From the NCBI GenBank assembly GCA_023150805.1, contig JAKLKF010000001.1, positions 1-64,000 of the forward strand: a stretch of 64,000 nucleotides of DNA. The letters are read 5' to 3'. The notes below the pieces were generated by a model. That model was not told the origin of the DNA and did no database searches. It saw nothing but the letters and a program-made list of their open reading frames with translations. A program made the translations under genes and the position numbers. Within the stretch, counting starts at the first letter, position 1. Every line of letters starts with the position of its first letter. Source of the stretch: Myxococcota bacterium (GTDB taxonomy: Bacteria; Myxococcota_A; UBA796; UBA2385). This document shows, piece after piece, positions 1 through 8,427 of this stretch.

Positions 1-3000
1 CCCCCCTCGCGCCGAAGCCCGTCGCGCCGACGCCCGTCGCCCTGGCGCCGGCGCCCGCCCCTCGCCCCTCCGCTGCGCCGGCGCCCGCCTCTCGCCCCTC
101 CGCTGCGCCGGAGGCGGTCGCTCGCCCCGCGGCGCCCGCTCGCCAGGGCGCGCGCCGTCCGCCGACCGGCCCCACCCTGGATCGCCGCGGCCTGGAGATC
201 CACGCCTCGGGCCGGATCTCCGAGGTCTTCGGGCCTCTGTTCACGCAGCAGGACGGCTACCACCGCCAGTGCCGCATGCCCGAGCCGCCACTGCTGCTGG
301 CCGACCGCATGACCGGCCTGGACGCGGTGCCGGGAAGCATGGGCAAGGGCACGATCTGGACGGAGACGGACGTCGAGACGGACTCCTGGTACCTCAACGA
401 GGGGCGCATGCCCGCGGGGGTGATGATCGAGTCGGGCCAGGCCGACCTGATGCTCATCAGCTACCTGGGCATCGACTTCCTCAACAAGAGCGAGCGGGTC
501 TACCGACTGCTGGGCTGCCAGCTCACCTACCACCGCGACCTGCCCGCGCCGGGCGACACGCTGCGCTACCAGATCCACGTGGACGGACACGCCAACCACG
601 GCGACGTGCGGCTGTTCTTCTTCCACTACGACTGCGACGTGGACGGACAGCCCGCGCTGTCGGTCCGCCAGGGCCAGGCCGGCTTCTTCACCGACCAGGA
701 GCTGGCCGAGAGCGCAGGCATCCTGTGGAAGCCCGAGGAGCAGGAGATCGTGGCGGCGCCGCGGCTGGATCCGCCGCTGTCGCCCGACCTGGCCCGGACC
801 TTCAAGGGCGAGCAGATCGCCGCCTTCGCGGAGGGTCGCCCCTGGGACTGCTTCGGCGAGGCCTTCGACCTGGCGCGCACACACAACCGCACGCCGAAGA
901 TCCAGGGTGGCCGGATGCTCTTCCTGGACGAGGTGACCGAGCTGTCCCCGCGCGGCGGGCCCTGGGGACGCGGCTACCTGCGCGCGGTCCAGGCCCTGCA
1001 CGACGACGCCTGGTTCTACCAGGGCCACTTCAAGAACGATCCCTGCATGCCCGGCACCCTGATGTTCGAGGGCTGCGTGCAGGCGATGAGCTTCTACCTG
1101 GCGGCGATGGGCGTCACCCTGCGGCACGACGGCTGGCGCTTCCAGCCGGTCAAGGGCGAGATGTTCGACCTGAAGTGCCGCGGCCAGGCGATCCCCGGCA
1201 ACCGGGAGCTGGTCTACGAGGTCTTCGTCGAGGAGTTCGTCGCCGGCCCGGTGCCGACCCTGTACGCCGACCTGCTGTGCACCATCGACGGGCTGAAGGC
1301 CTTCCACGCCCGCCGCGTGGGCATCCAGCTCGTGCCGGACTGGCCGATCACCAGCAAGCCCGAGCTGTGGCCCGACGAGGCCGGCGGGCCCGTGCCCCCC
1401 GGCGCCCCGGCCGACCACGCCAGCCGCCCGATCGCCACCCTGGACGGCTTCCGCTTCGACTACAAGAGCCTGCTGGCCTGCGCCTGGGGCAAGCCCAGCG
1501 ACGCCTTCGGGCCGATGTACGCCCGCTTCGACGAGCACCGGCGCGTGGCCCGTCTTCCCGGGCCGCCCTACCACTTCATGAGCCGGGTGACCCGGGTCGA
1601 GGGGCCGCGGCCGGTGACGAAGGTGGACGGTCCCCTGGTGCCCGGCCACGTCATCGAGCTGGAGTTCGACGTCGATCCGGCCGCCTGGTACTTCGACCAC
1701 AACGGCGCGCCGACCATGCCCTTCTGTGTGTTCCTGGAGGCGGCGCTCCAGCCCTGCGGCTGGCTGGCCAGCTACGTCGGCAGCGCCTTGACGGTGGACC
1801 GGGATCTGTCCTTCCGCAACCTGGACGGGACGGCCACCTGGACCGGCGAGCTGTTCCGCGACGCCGGCACCCTGCGCACCCGGGTCAAGATCACCAACAT
1901 CAGCAAGACCGCAGGCATGATCATCGAGGGCTTCGACGTCGACTGCTTCGTCACCGATCCCGACGGCACCGAGCGCACGGTCTACGTCATGAAGACGGTC
2001 TTCGGCTTCTTCCCCAAGGAGGCGCTGGAGAACCAGGTCGGGCTGCCGACGACCGACGCGGACCGGGCCTTCCTGGAGGAGCAGACCCCCTACCTGTGCG
2101 ATCTCGCCGCCCGCCCCGCCCGCTTCTGCGAGGGGAGCCTGCGCCTGCCGACGCCCATGCTGTTGATGGTGGACCGCATCACCGGCTGGTGGCCCGAGGG
2201 CGGCGGCAAGGGCCTGGGCCGGGTGCGGGGCGAGAAGGACGTCGACAGCAGCGAGTGGTTCTTCAAGGCCCACTTCTTCCAGGACCCGGTCCAGCCGGGC
2301 TCGCTCGGCCTGGAAGCGCTGCTGCAGTTGCTGCAGTGGGTGATGCTGGAGCGTGACATGGGCCAGGGGATGGCCCACCCCCGCTTCGAGCCCCTGATGC
2401 AGGGCCGGCCCCTGGTCTGGAAGTACCGGGGACAGGTGGTGCCCACCAACAAGGTGATCTCGTCGACCATGGAGATCACCGAGGTCGGCCGCGACGAGCG
2501 CGGACCCTACGTGATCGGCGACGGCAGCCTGTGGGTGGACGGAAAGCGCATCTACGAGGTCAAGGGCATGGGCATGCGGATCGTGGACGATCTGCCCCCG
2601 ACCGAGCCCGACGCCCGGCGGCGCCGCCGCTACCACGTGCCCCTGGGGGCCGACGTCGACACCGCCGGCGGGCCGCTGCTGGGCGGCGAGATCGGGCTGG
2701 CGCCGTCGGACACGACCGACGCGGTGGCCGAGGGCGCGGCGGTGGAGGTCACGCTGGACCCGGCGGTGGACACCTGGCTGTCCGACCACCGGCCGACCTG
2801 GACGGTGCCGTCGGTGCCCATGGCCGTGGTGGCGGACCTGCTGGCCCGCCCGGTGGCCGCGCAGGGGCGGACCGTCACCGGGCTGGCGGAGGTCAAGGTC
2901 AAGCGCTGGTTGGTGGCGACCGGGCCGCTGCACCTGCGGGCGGTGGTCATCGCCAGCCGGCAGGGGGAGGCCACCGTGCACCTGCTCCAGGGGCAGGAGG

Positions 3001-4805
3001 TCGTCGCGACCGGACAGGTGCGCTTCGGGGCCTGGGCGAAGGCGCCGAGGCCGCTGCCCTCCCTCTCCGGGCGGGACGAGGGGGATCTGTACGCGCAGGG
3101 GCGCCTCTTCCACGGCCCGACCTTGCACCTGCTGCGGCGGCTCGTCCTGGCGGACAAGGGCGCCTCGGCCAGCCTGCAGGCCCCCCGGGGCGCGCCGGCC
3201 CCCTCGGTGCTGCACCCGGCCCTGCTCGACGGCGCGACCCACCCCATCCCGCACGACCGGCTGGACCGCTGGTACCCCGAGATCGGGCCCGACAAGGTCG
3301 CCTACCCGGCGATGATCCGGTCCATGACCGTGTATGGTCCCACCCCCCAGGCCGAGGCCCCGGTGCGCTGCGAGGTCCGGCCCAAGGGCACGCTGGGTAC
3401 GCCCGAGCTGCCCCTGTTCGAGATCGAGCTCTCGACGGTGGAGGGGGTCTGGGCTCGCCTGGAGCTGGTGGAGGCCTGCTTCCCCAAGGGGCCGCTGGGA
3501 CTGGCCGAGCCCGGCGCCCGCATGGCCTTCCTGCGGGACCGGCGCTTCGTGTCGGGCCTGCGCCTGTCGCGCGCGGACGGTGGACAGACCCGCCTGCGGC
3601 AGGAGGAGGTGGCGGCGACGGACTGGCTGCCGGGGACGGTGCAGGCGGTCTTCGGCAGCAGCAAGCCGGCGGAGATCGCGCGGCGGGAGCACCTGGCGGC
3701 CAAGGTGGGGGTCCACCCGGCCCACGTCGACCGCGCGATGCCGCTCAACGAGATCGTGCTCGACCTGCGCGAGCGGGACGGCGAGGTGCTGGTGTCCGAC
3801 GGGGGGATCGAGCGCCTGGAGCTGGGCCCGGTCCGCGCCTTTTGGACGGACTGGTTCTCGATGGGCGAGCGCTGGCCGGTCGAGGACCTGTACTACGGCC
3901 TGATGAACCGCTTCCTGCGGCGGGTGATCGTGAGCGATCCCGGGGCGATGGAGCAGGTGAAGGGAAGGCCGCTGCTGTACCTGGCCAACCACCAGGTCGG
4001 CGTCGAGAGCCTGCTGTTCAGCATCCTGGCCAGCGGCCTGAACGGTGTGCCGACCGTGACCGTGGCCAAGGTCGAGCACAAGGCGACCTGGCTCGGCGAG
4101 CTGATCACCCACAGCTTCCGCTACCCCGGCGTGCTGGACCCCAAGGTGATCACCTACTTCGACCGCGAGGACAAGGCGTCCCTGGTCGGGATCATCGCCG
4201 AGCTGGCCCGCGGGCTGGTCACGCCCCAGGCGGCCCGCGGCGGTCGGCGGGCGCCAGGGCAGTCGGTCATGGTGCACGTCGAGGGGACACGCAGCCTGGA
4301 CTGTCGCACGCCGGTCCAGAAGATGTCGGGGGCCTTCATCGACATGGCGCTGCAGACCGGCACGCCCATCGTGCCGGTCCGCTTCGTCGGGGGCCTGCCG
4401 ACCTCGCCGCTCCAGACCCGCATCGAGTTCCCGGTCGGGCTGGGCACCCAGGACGTGTGGCTGGGGGCCCCGCTGACGCCCGAGCTGCTGTCCGGCGTCC
4501 CCTACGGCGAGCGCAAGAAGCGGGTGATCGCCGCGATCAACGCGCTCGGCCCGGCCCAGGAGGACGAGCGCCCGCACGACGGCGACGAAGACCTCCAGGC
4601 GCGGGTCGCGCAGTGGATGGAGCGGTCGGGCGCCAGCCACGAGCACGCCGTGCTCTACCAGGTGCTCCAGGACCAGGGCGACCTGTGCGAGGAGACGGCC
4701 TGGCTGCTCGAGCGGATCCGCGCGGGAGCGGTGGTCGATGGCGACGACGAGCGCGCGGACTGGCTGCGCGAGCTGCGGCGCCGACTGGATCCGCGGGGGG
4801 CCTGA
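1..4805 (+). CDS. pfaC: PUFA synthase subunit (PfaC/Pfa3-like), 5' truncated by window edge
   Basis: C-terminal part of a multidomain polyunsaturated-fatty-acid synthase. The frame is open from nt 3 to the TGA at 4803-4805, and the codons before the first ATG (276) already encode conserved DH sequence (LEIHASGRISEVFGPLF), so the gene starts left of the window. Numbering codon nt 3 as residue 1: an Ala/Pro-rich linker (1-60); two FabA-like double-hotdog dehydratases, with active-site His at GHFKNDPCMPG (about residue 342) and KAHFFQDPVQPG (near nt 2270); a PKS-type DH' (SDHRPTWTVPSVP near nt 2785; HPALLDGATH near nt 3213); and a PlsC/AGPAT acyltransferase with NHQVGVES and VEGTRS (nt 3985-4300). 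Family knowledge: PUFA synthases of some myxobacteria end in AGPAT, which may transfer the product to lysophosphatidate. The acyltransferase box is HX4E rather than HX4D. KS/CLF domains are expected upstream, outside the window. Confidence 0.9.
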   Translation, partial: PLAPKPVAPTPVALAPAPAPRPSAAPAPASRPSAAPEAVARPAAPARQGARRPPTGPTLDRRGLEIHASGRISEVFGPLFTQQDGYHRQCRMPEPPLLLADRMTGLDAVPGSMGKGTIWTETDVETDSWYLNEGRMPAGVMIESGQADLMLISYLGIDFLNKSERVYRLLGCQLTYHRDLPAPGDTLRYQIHVDGHANHGDVRLFFFHYDCDVDGQPALSVRQGQAGFFTDQELAESAGILWKPEEQEIVAAPRLDPPLSPDLARTFKGEQIAAFAEGRPWDCFGEAFDLARTHNRTPKIQGGRMLFLDEVTELSPRGGPWGRGYLRAVQALHDDAWFYQGHFKNDPCMPGTLMFEGCVQAMSFYLAAMGVTLRHDGWRFQPVKGEMFDLKCRGQAIPGNRELVYEVFVEEFVAGPVPTLYADLLCTIDGLKAFHARRVGIQLVPDWPITSKPELWPDEAGGPVPPGAPADHASRPIATLDGFRFDYKSLLACAWGKPSDAFGPMYARFDEHRRVARLPGPPYHFMSRVTRVEGPRPVTKVDGPLVPGHVIELEFDVDPAAWYFDHNGAPTMPFCVFLEAALQPCGWLASYVGSALTVDRDLSFRNLDGTATWTGELFRDAGTLRTRVKITNISKTAGMIIEGFDVDCFVTDPDGTERTVYVMKTVFGFFPKEALENQVGLPTTDADRAFLEEQTPYLCDLAARPARFCEGSLRLPTPMLLMVDRITGWWPEGGGKGLGRVRGEKDVDSSEWFFKAHFFQDPVQPGSLGLEALLQLLQWVMLERDMGQGMAHPRFEPLMQGRPLVWKYRGQVVPTNKVISSTMEITEVGRDERGPYVIGDGSLWVDGKRIYEVKGMGMRIVDDLPPTEPDARRRRRYHVPLGADVDTAGGPLLGGEIGLAPSDTTDAVAEGAAVEVTLDPAVDTWLSDHRPTWTVPSVPMAVVADLLARPVAAQGRTVTGLAEVKVKRWLVATGPLHLRAVVIASRQGEATVHLLQGQEVVATGQVRFGAWAKAPRPLPSLSGRDEGDLYAQGRLFHGPTLHLLRRLVLADKGASASLQAPRGAPAPSVLHPALLDGATHPIPHDRLDRWYPEIGPDKVAYPAMIRSMTVYGPTPQAEAPVRCEVRPKGTLGTPELPLFEIELSTVEGVWARLELVEACFPKGPLGLAEPGARMAFLRDRRFVSGLRLSRADGGQTRLRQEEVAATDWLPGTVQAVFGSSKPAEIARREHLAAKVGVHPAHVDRAMPLNEIVLDLRERDGEVLVSDGGIERLELGPVRAFWTDWFSMGERWPVEDLYYGLMNRFLRRVIVSDPGAMEQVKGRPLLYLANHQVGVESLLFSILASGLNGVPTVTVAKVEHKATWLGELITHSFRYPGVLDPKVITYFDREDKASLVGIIAELARGLVTPQAARGGRRAPGQSVMVHVEGTRSLDCRTPVQKMSGAFIDMALQTGTPIVPVRFVGGLPTSPLQTRIEFPVGLGTQDVWLGAPLTPELLSGVPYGERKKRVIAAINALGPAQEDERPHDGDEDLQARVAQWMERSGASHEHAVLYQVLQDQGDLCEETAWLLERIRAGAVVDGDDERADWLRELRRRLDPRGA

Positions 4806-4811
4806 GCGTCC

Positions 4812-5273
4812 TCAGCGCCTGCCCGGCTTGCGGGTAGGCTTGCGGGCCGGCTTCTTGGCCGCGCCCTTGCCCGCCCTGGGCTTGCGGGCGCCCGCCTTCG
4901 GGCTCCGGGCCGCCGCCTGCTCGCGGGCAAGCGCCTTGCTGCGGCGCTCCTCGGCCGTCTCGCGCTTGAGGCTCTCGCCCGGCAGCGGCGCCAGCCGCGG
5001 CTCCAGGTGGTTGCGGCGGAACAGGACCAGGATGTGGCCGATGGTCTGCACCGGCTCGGCCCGCGCGGCCTGGCAGAGCGCCTGGCGCGTGGCGGTCAGC
5101 TCCTCCTGGTCGCCGTCCTGCAGGCGGACCTTGATCAGCTCGTGGTGCTCGAGCGCGCGGTCGACCTCGGCCACCAGGCCCTCGCTCAGGCGCTCGGCGC
5201 CGATGATGACCACGGGGTCGAGGTGGTGGGCGAGGGCGCGCAGGCGGCGCTGCTGGGGGCCGGAGAGGGGCAT
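4812..5273 (-). CDS. yhbY: YhbY/CRS1-family RNA-binding protein
   Basis: 153 aa. Residues 1-95 match the YhbY (CRM) fold: an LRALAHHLDPVVIIG opening, then ERLSEGLVAEVDRALEHHELIKVRL and a final VQTIGHILVLFRRN strand. E. coli YhbY binds pre-50S ribosomal particles, so a role in ribosome assembly is inferred. The tail from about residue 120 is an extra low-complexity Lys/Arg/Ala/Pro segment (KPARKPTRKPGRR at the end), likely a non-specific RNA-binding extension. The gene converges on the PUFA synthase gene with only 6 bases between stops, so no terminator fits there. The ATG (5271-5273) is the first residue of the conserved fold. Confidence 0.85.
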   Translation of the reverse strand: MPLSGPQQRRLRALAHHLDPVVIIGAERLSEGLVAEVDRALEHHELIKVRLQDGDQEELTATRQALCQAARAEPVQTIGHILVLFRRNHLEPRLAPLPGESLKRETAEERRSKALAREQAAARSPKAGARKPRAGKGAAKKPARKPTRKPGRR

Positions 5274-5353
5274 GGCGGTCTCGAAGAGGGGGGTCCCGCG
5301 GCCGTAGTGGGCCAGGCGCCGCCTGTCCAGGCCGAGGCGCCGGTGCGCGCCGC

Positions 5354-5524
5354 TCAGCAGGTCGACGCGCCGCGCTTCTCGCAGGTGGTCGAGCTGCAGG
5401 AGTGGCAGCCGTCGAGCTCGGTGACGCCGATCTCGGCCTTGTCCTTCTGGCGGCGGACCATCAGCAGGCCCCAGGCGGCCACCCCCAGGGCCAGGCCCAG
5501 GATGGCGAGCAGGTGGGTCATCAT
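5354..5524 (-). CDS. small Cys-rich single-TM protein at the end of the rnf operon
   Basis: 56 aa, starting with ATG-ATG at 5524. The ATG overlaps the rnfA stop (ATGA), so it is translationally coupled to rnf. Residues about 3-22 form one membrane helix (LLAILGLALGVAAWGLLMV), followed by a charged stretch and a C-terminal cysteine cluster (GCHSC, then TTCEKRGASTC, four Cys). This layout of one helix plus a Cys-rich tail resembles NqrM (DUF539), the small maturation factor needed to install the intramembrane Fe centre between NqrD and NqrE, homologues of RnfE and RnfA. I infer the same kind of iron-delivery role here. Sequence identity to NqrM is not obvious by eye, so the function remains a proposal. 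Confidence 0.7.
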   Translation of the reverse strand: MMTHLLAILGLALGVAAWGLLMVRRQKDKAEIGVTELDGCHSCSSTTCEKRGASTC

Positions 5525-6105
5525 GCGGCGCTCCCGAACAGGCCGGCGAAGCCCATGAAGGCCAGGCTCAGCAGCCCGGCGGCGATGAGCGTCATGGCCG
5601 TGCCCTTCATGACGCTGGGGGGGGTGGCCAGCTCGTGCTCCTCGCGCAGGCCGGCCATCAGGACCAGGGCCAGGGTGAAGCCGCCGCCGCCGCCGATGGC
5701 GAAGGTGATGCCTTCGAGGAAGCCGTACTCCCGACTGGTCTGGAAGAGGGCCAGGCCGAGCACCGCGCAGTTGGTGGTGATGAGGGGCAGGAAGATGCCC
5801 AGCGCACGGAACAACGCCGGGCTGAGCTTCTTGATCACCATCTCGACGAACTGGACGGTGCTGGCGATGACCAGGATGAAGCTGATGAGCCGCAGGTAGG
5901 GCGCATGGACCAGGACGAAGGTGTTCAGCGCCCAGGTGCACAAGGCGGTGATCACCATGACGAAGGTGGTCGCCATGCCCAGGCGGAAGGCGGTCTGCAG
6001 CTTGCCGCTGACGCCGAAGAACGGGCACAGGCCCAGGAAGTAGGACAGGACGAAGTTGTTGACCAGCAGCGAGCCGATCAGGATGCCGCCGAGGTCCCGG
6101 ATCAC
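5521..6105 (-). CDS. rnfA: RnfA, electron transport complex membrane subunit
   Basis: 194 aa, GTG start overlapping the rnfE stop (GTGA, 6102-6105). It is a six-helix RnfA/NqrE-family integral membrane protein: LIGSLLVNNFVLSYFLGLC near the N-terminus, FVEMVIKKLSPALFRALGIF in the middle, and FAIGGGGGFTLALVLMAGLRE late. Both conserved half-membrane cysteines are present (GLCPFFGVS and TTNCAVLG). In the family these join the RnfE cysteines to hold an intramembrane [2Fe-2S] centre that carries electrons across the bilayer. The usual upstream ATG is absent; GTG at 6103-6105 is the only start that places IRDLGGILIGSLLVNN at the N-terminus. It lies between rnfE and the small Cys-rich gene with overlaps on both sides. 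Confidence 0.95.
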   Translation of the reverse strand: MIRDLGGILIGSLLVNNFVLSYFLGLCPFFGVSGKLQTAFRLGMATTFVMVITALCTWALNTFVLVHAPYLRLISFILVIASTVQFVEMVIKKLSPALFRALGIFLPLITTNCAVLGLALFQTSREYGFLEGITFAIGGGGGFTLALVLMAGLREEHELATPPSVMKGTAMTLIAAGLLSLAFMGFAGLFGSAA

Positions 6106-6734
6106 GCCGCACCCCCCGCGGTGGCGGCCTGCTTGCGCTCCTTCCACCAGTTGAAGGTCATCAGGATCAGGCCCAGCATGATGAAGCCGCCGGGCGGCAG
6201 GATCATGACGACCCAGGGCTCGTAGTGGTCCCCGAACAGCGGGAAGCCGAAGAGCGACCCGTTGCCCAGCACCTCGCGCAGGCTGCCCAGGATGGTGAGC
6301 GCCAGCGTGAAGCCCGTGCCCATGCCGATGGCGTCGGCGATGGCCAGCTTGACGCCGTGCTTGCTGGCGAAAGCCTCCTGGCGACCCAGGATGAGGCAGT
6401 TGACGACGATGAGCGCGATGAAGGCGCCGAGCTGCTTGTGCACGGTGGGCAGGGTGGCCTGCAGGGTCATGTCCGCCACCGTCACGAAGGTGGCGATGAT
6501 CACGATGTAGGTGCTCAGGCGCACCTGGGCGGGGATGAAGCGGCGCAGCAGGCTGACCAGGGTGCTGCTGGCGACGAGCACGGCCAGGGTGGCCAGCCCC
6601 ATGACCACGGCGTTGACGGCCGAGTTGGTCACGGCCAGCGAGGGGCACATGCCCAGGACCTGGACGAAGATCGGGTTCTCGCGCCAGATGCCCTTGAGCA
6701 GCTCCTCGGCGGTGCGGTCCGGGGCGGGGGTCAT
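6102..6734 (-). CDS. rnfE: RnfE, electron transport complex membrane subunit
   Basis: 210 aa. The start ATG at 6734 overlaps the rnfG stop (ATGA); longer upstream readings only add low-complexity Arg/Pro sequence inside rnfG. The N-terminus ELLKGIWRENPIFVQVLGMCPSLAVTNS is typical of RnfE/NqrD, and both conserved cysteines are visible (LGMCPSLAVT and VVNCLILGR). Six predicted helices; the motif GMGTGFTLALTILGSLREVLG mirrors the equivalent segment of RnfA, the known pseudo-symmetric partner. With RnfA it should form the central membrane electron path. The C-terminus has an extra WWKERKQAATAGGAA tail. Confidence 0.95.
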   Translation of the reverse strand: MTPAPDRTAEELLKGIWRENPIFVQVLGMCPSLAVTNSAVNAVVMGLATLAVLVASSTLVSLLRRFIPAQVRLSTYIVIIATFVTVADMTLQATLPTVHKQLGAFIALIVVNCLILGRQEAFASKHGVKLAIADAIGMGTGFTLALTILGSLREVLGNGSLFGFPLFGDHYEPWVVMILPPGGFIMLGLILMTFNWWKERKQAATAGGAA

Positions 6735-7420
6735 GGGGTCTCCGCAGCGGCGGAAGGGGCAGGGGCGGGCGCGTCCGCGCGAAGCGGCAGGCGCGGCGTC
6801 CACTCCGCGTGGCTGGTGGTGATGATGCGCATCACGGCCTTGGACGAGATGGTCGCGCCGCTGATGGCCTCGACCTGGTGGGCTTCGGTCTTCTTGCCCT
6901 TGCCGACGATGACCGGCACGGTCTCGGTGGGCAGGCCTGCCCAGGCGCCGACGAAGGCCAGGTCCTTGAAGATCTTGTCCCCCAGGCCGGGGGTCTCGCG
7001 GCTGTCGAGCACGCGCATGCCGAGGATGGTCTTGCTGTCGGGATCATAGCCATAGAGCAGGCTGATCGTGTCCTGGAAGCCGGGGCCCTCGGCGGGCACG
7101 GCGTAGCCCAGCAGCTTGCCGCCCTGGTCGTAGGCGCCGTAGACCACGGGCTCGGCCGGCCCCTGCTGGGTCGCCGGCGCCTCCTTGGCCACCAGGGCGC
7201 CGCCGTCCCAGGCCAGGCGCTGGATCGAGGCCGCGCCGGGCACGACCTCGAAGACCGTCGCCTTCAGCGACTCGGCCTTGTGGGCGGTGATCGCGGGGAG
7301 CGTGAGCTGCCAGGCGCCGACGATGAGCAGGCCCGACATCAGGCCGGCGAAGGTCAGCGTGCCGACCAGGACGGGGCTGGAGGGCTCCTTCTCCGCCTCG
7401 GGGGCGACGGGGTCGCTCAT
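6731..7420 (-). CDS. rnfG: RnfG, FMN-bearing subunit
   Basis: 229 aa, ATG at 7420 overlapping the rnfD stop (ATGA). It has one N-terminal helix (about residues 17-40), then a periplasmic FMN-binding domain. The flavin-attachment motif SGATISS is present (HQVEAISGATISSKAV), in which the Thr carries FMN by phosphoester linkage in RnfG/NqrC. Upstream family hallmarks GYDPDSKTILGMRVLDSRETPGLGDKI are intact. An acidic/Pro extension precedes the helix and an Ala/Pro tail follows the domain. Covalent flavinylation normally needs ApbE, and no apbE gene is in this window, so it must be encoded elsewhere. Confidence 0.95.
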   Translation of the reverse strand: MSDPVAPEAEKEPSSPVLVGTLTFAGLMSGLLIVGAWQLTLPAITAHKAESLKATVFEVVPGAASIQRLAWDGGALVAKEAPATQQGPAEPVVYGAYDQGGKLLGYAVPAEGPGFQDTISLLYGYDPDSKTILGMRVLDSRETPGLGDKIFKDLAFVGAWAGLPTETVPVIVGKGKKTEAHQVEAISGATISSKAVMRIITTSHAEWTPRLPLRADAPAPAPSAAAETP

Positions 7421-8427
7421 GGGATCCTCCGCTCGTCCCGGCCGAAGGCGCGCGGCTGGGTCGCCCGCTCGATGAGCGGCGCCGCGGCGTTCATGAGCAG
7501 GATGGCGTACATCACGCCCTCGGGCAGGCCGCCCCAGTTGCGGATCAGCACGACCAGCAGGCCGATGCCGGCGCCGAAGATCCACGCGCCCCAGGGGGTG
7601 GTCGGCGAGCTGACCGGGTCGGTGGCCATGTAGACCGCGCCGAGCACCAGGCCGCCGGAGAAGAGCATGAACTGCGGCGGCGGCAGGGTGGGCCAGGCCA
7701 GCCAGGCCAGCGTCGCGAACAGGGCCACGCTGGCGAAGATCGAGACCGGGATGCGCCAGTCCAGCGCCCGCCGCCACACCAGGAAGGCGCCGCCGAGCAG
7801 CAGCAGCAGCGCGCTGGTCTCGCCCAGCGAGCCGGCGACCTGGCCGGTGAACAACGGCAGGGTGTCGGTCAGGGTGTGCTGGAACTTGGCCAGCCCCAGC
7901 GGGGTGGCGGCCGAGATCACGTCGGTGCCGGACTGCTGCAGGGGGATGGAGAGGGTCGTGGGGGGCAGGGAGAAGAGCTGGCCGGGCTGCGGCGCGACCC
8001 AAGAGGTGAGCACCGTCGGGAAGGCGGCCTGCAGGAAGGCACGGCCGATCAGGGCGGGGTTGAACAGGTTGTGGCCCAGGCCCCCCCAGACCACCTTGGA
8101 CAGGCCGATGGCGACCACGCCGCCGAGCAGCGCCATCCACAGGGGGATGCCCGGCGGCAGGGTCAGGCCCAGCAGCAGGCCGGTGAGGACCGCGCTGCCG
8201 TCCTTGAGCCCCGCCCAGCGCTGCCGGCCGAAGACCCCGTCCGTCAGGACGGCGCCGAGGATGGCGGTGGCCAGCACCAGGACGGCGGCGATCCCGAACA
8301 GCCAGACGGCGGCGGCGACCGCGGGCAGCAGCGCCAGGATCACGTCCCGCATGATGGCCGCGGTCGTGCGGGGGGAGTGCGCGAAGGGCGCCGCCGTCAC
8401 CTGCAGCCGCAGGTTGCCAGAGCTCAA
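7417..8427 (-). CDS. rnfD: RnfD, FMN-bearing membrane subunit
   Basis: 336 aa, ATG at 8427 overlapping the rnfC stop by four bases. It is a multi-helix NqrB/RnfD-family protein: SPRTTAAIMRDVILALLPA at the N-terminus, GLGHNLFNPALIGRAFL in the middle, and AVYMATDPVSSPTTPWG followed by NWGGLPEGVMYAILLMNAAAPLIE at the C-terminus, all characteristic. The flavin-attachment motif is present as SAATPL (DVISAATPLG), with the Thr expected to bind FMN. It should take electrons on the path to the membrane centre and couple redox to Na+ or H+ movement. No insertion or loss relative to the family is apparent. Confidence 0.96.
   Translation of the reverse strand: MSSGNLRLQVTAAPFAHSPRTTAAIMRDVILALLPAVAAAVWLFGIAAVLVLATAILGAVLTDGVFGRQRWAGLKDGSAVLTGLLLGLTLPPGIPLWMALLGGVVAIGLSKVVWGGLGHNLFNPALIGRAFLQAAFPTVLTSWVAPQPGQLFSLPPTTLSIPLQQSGTDVISAATPLGLAKFQHTLTDTLPLFTGQVAGSLGETSALLLLLGGAFLVWRRALDWRIPVSIFASVALFATLAWLAWPTLPPPQFMLFSGGLVLGAVYMATDPVSSPTTPWGAWIFGAGIGLLVVLIRNWGGLPEGVMYAILLMNAAAPLIERATQPRAFGRDERRIP

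Noticed and set aside
269-2356. 695-codon plus-strand frame overlapping the PUFA synthase gene
   Set aside because: Arg/Pro-rich shadow of the +3 frame. The real frame carries FabA-like DH motifs and is open to the window edge.
276-4805. Annotating the PUFA synthase as a complete gene starting at ATG 276
   Set aside because: Conserved DH sequence and an Ala/Pro linker are encoded upstream in the same frame back to nt 3, so the ATG is internal.
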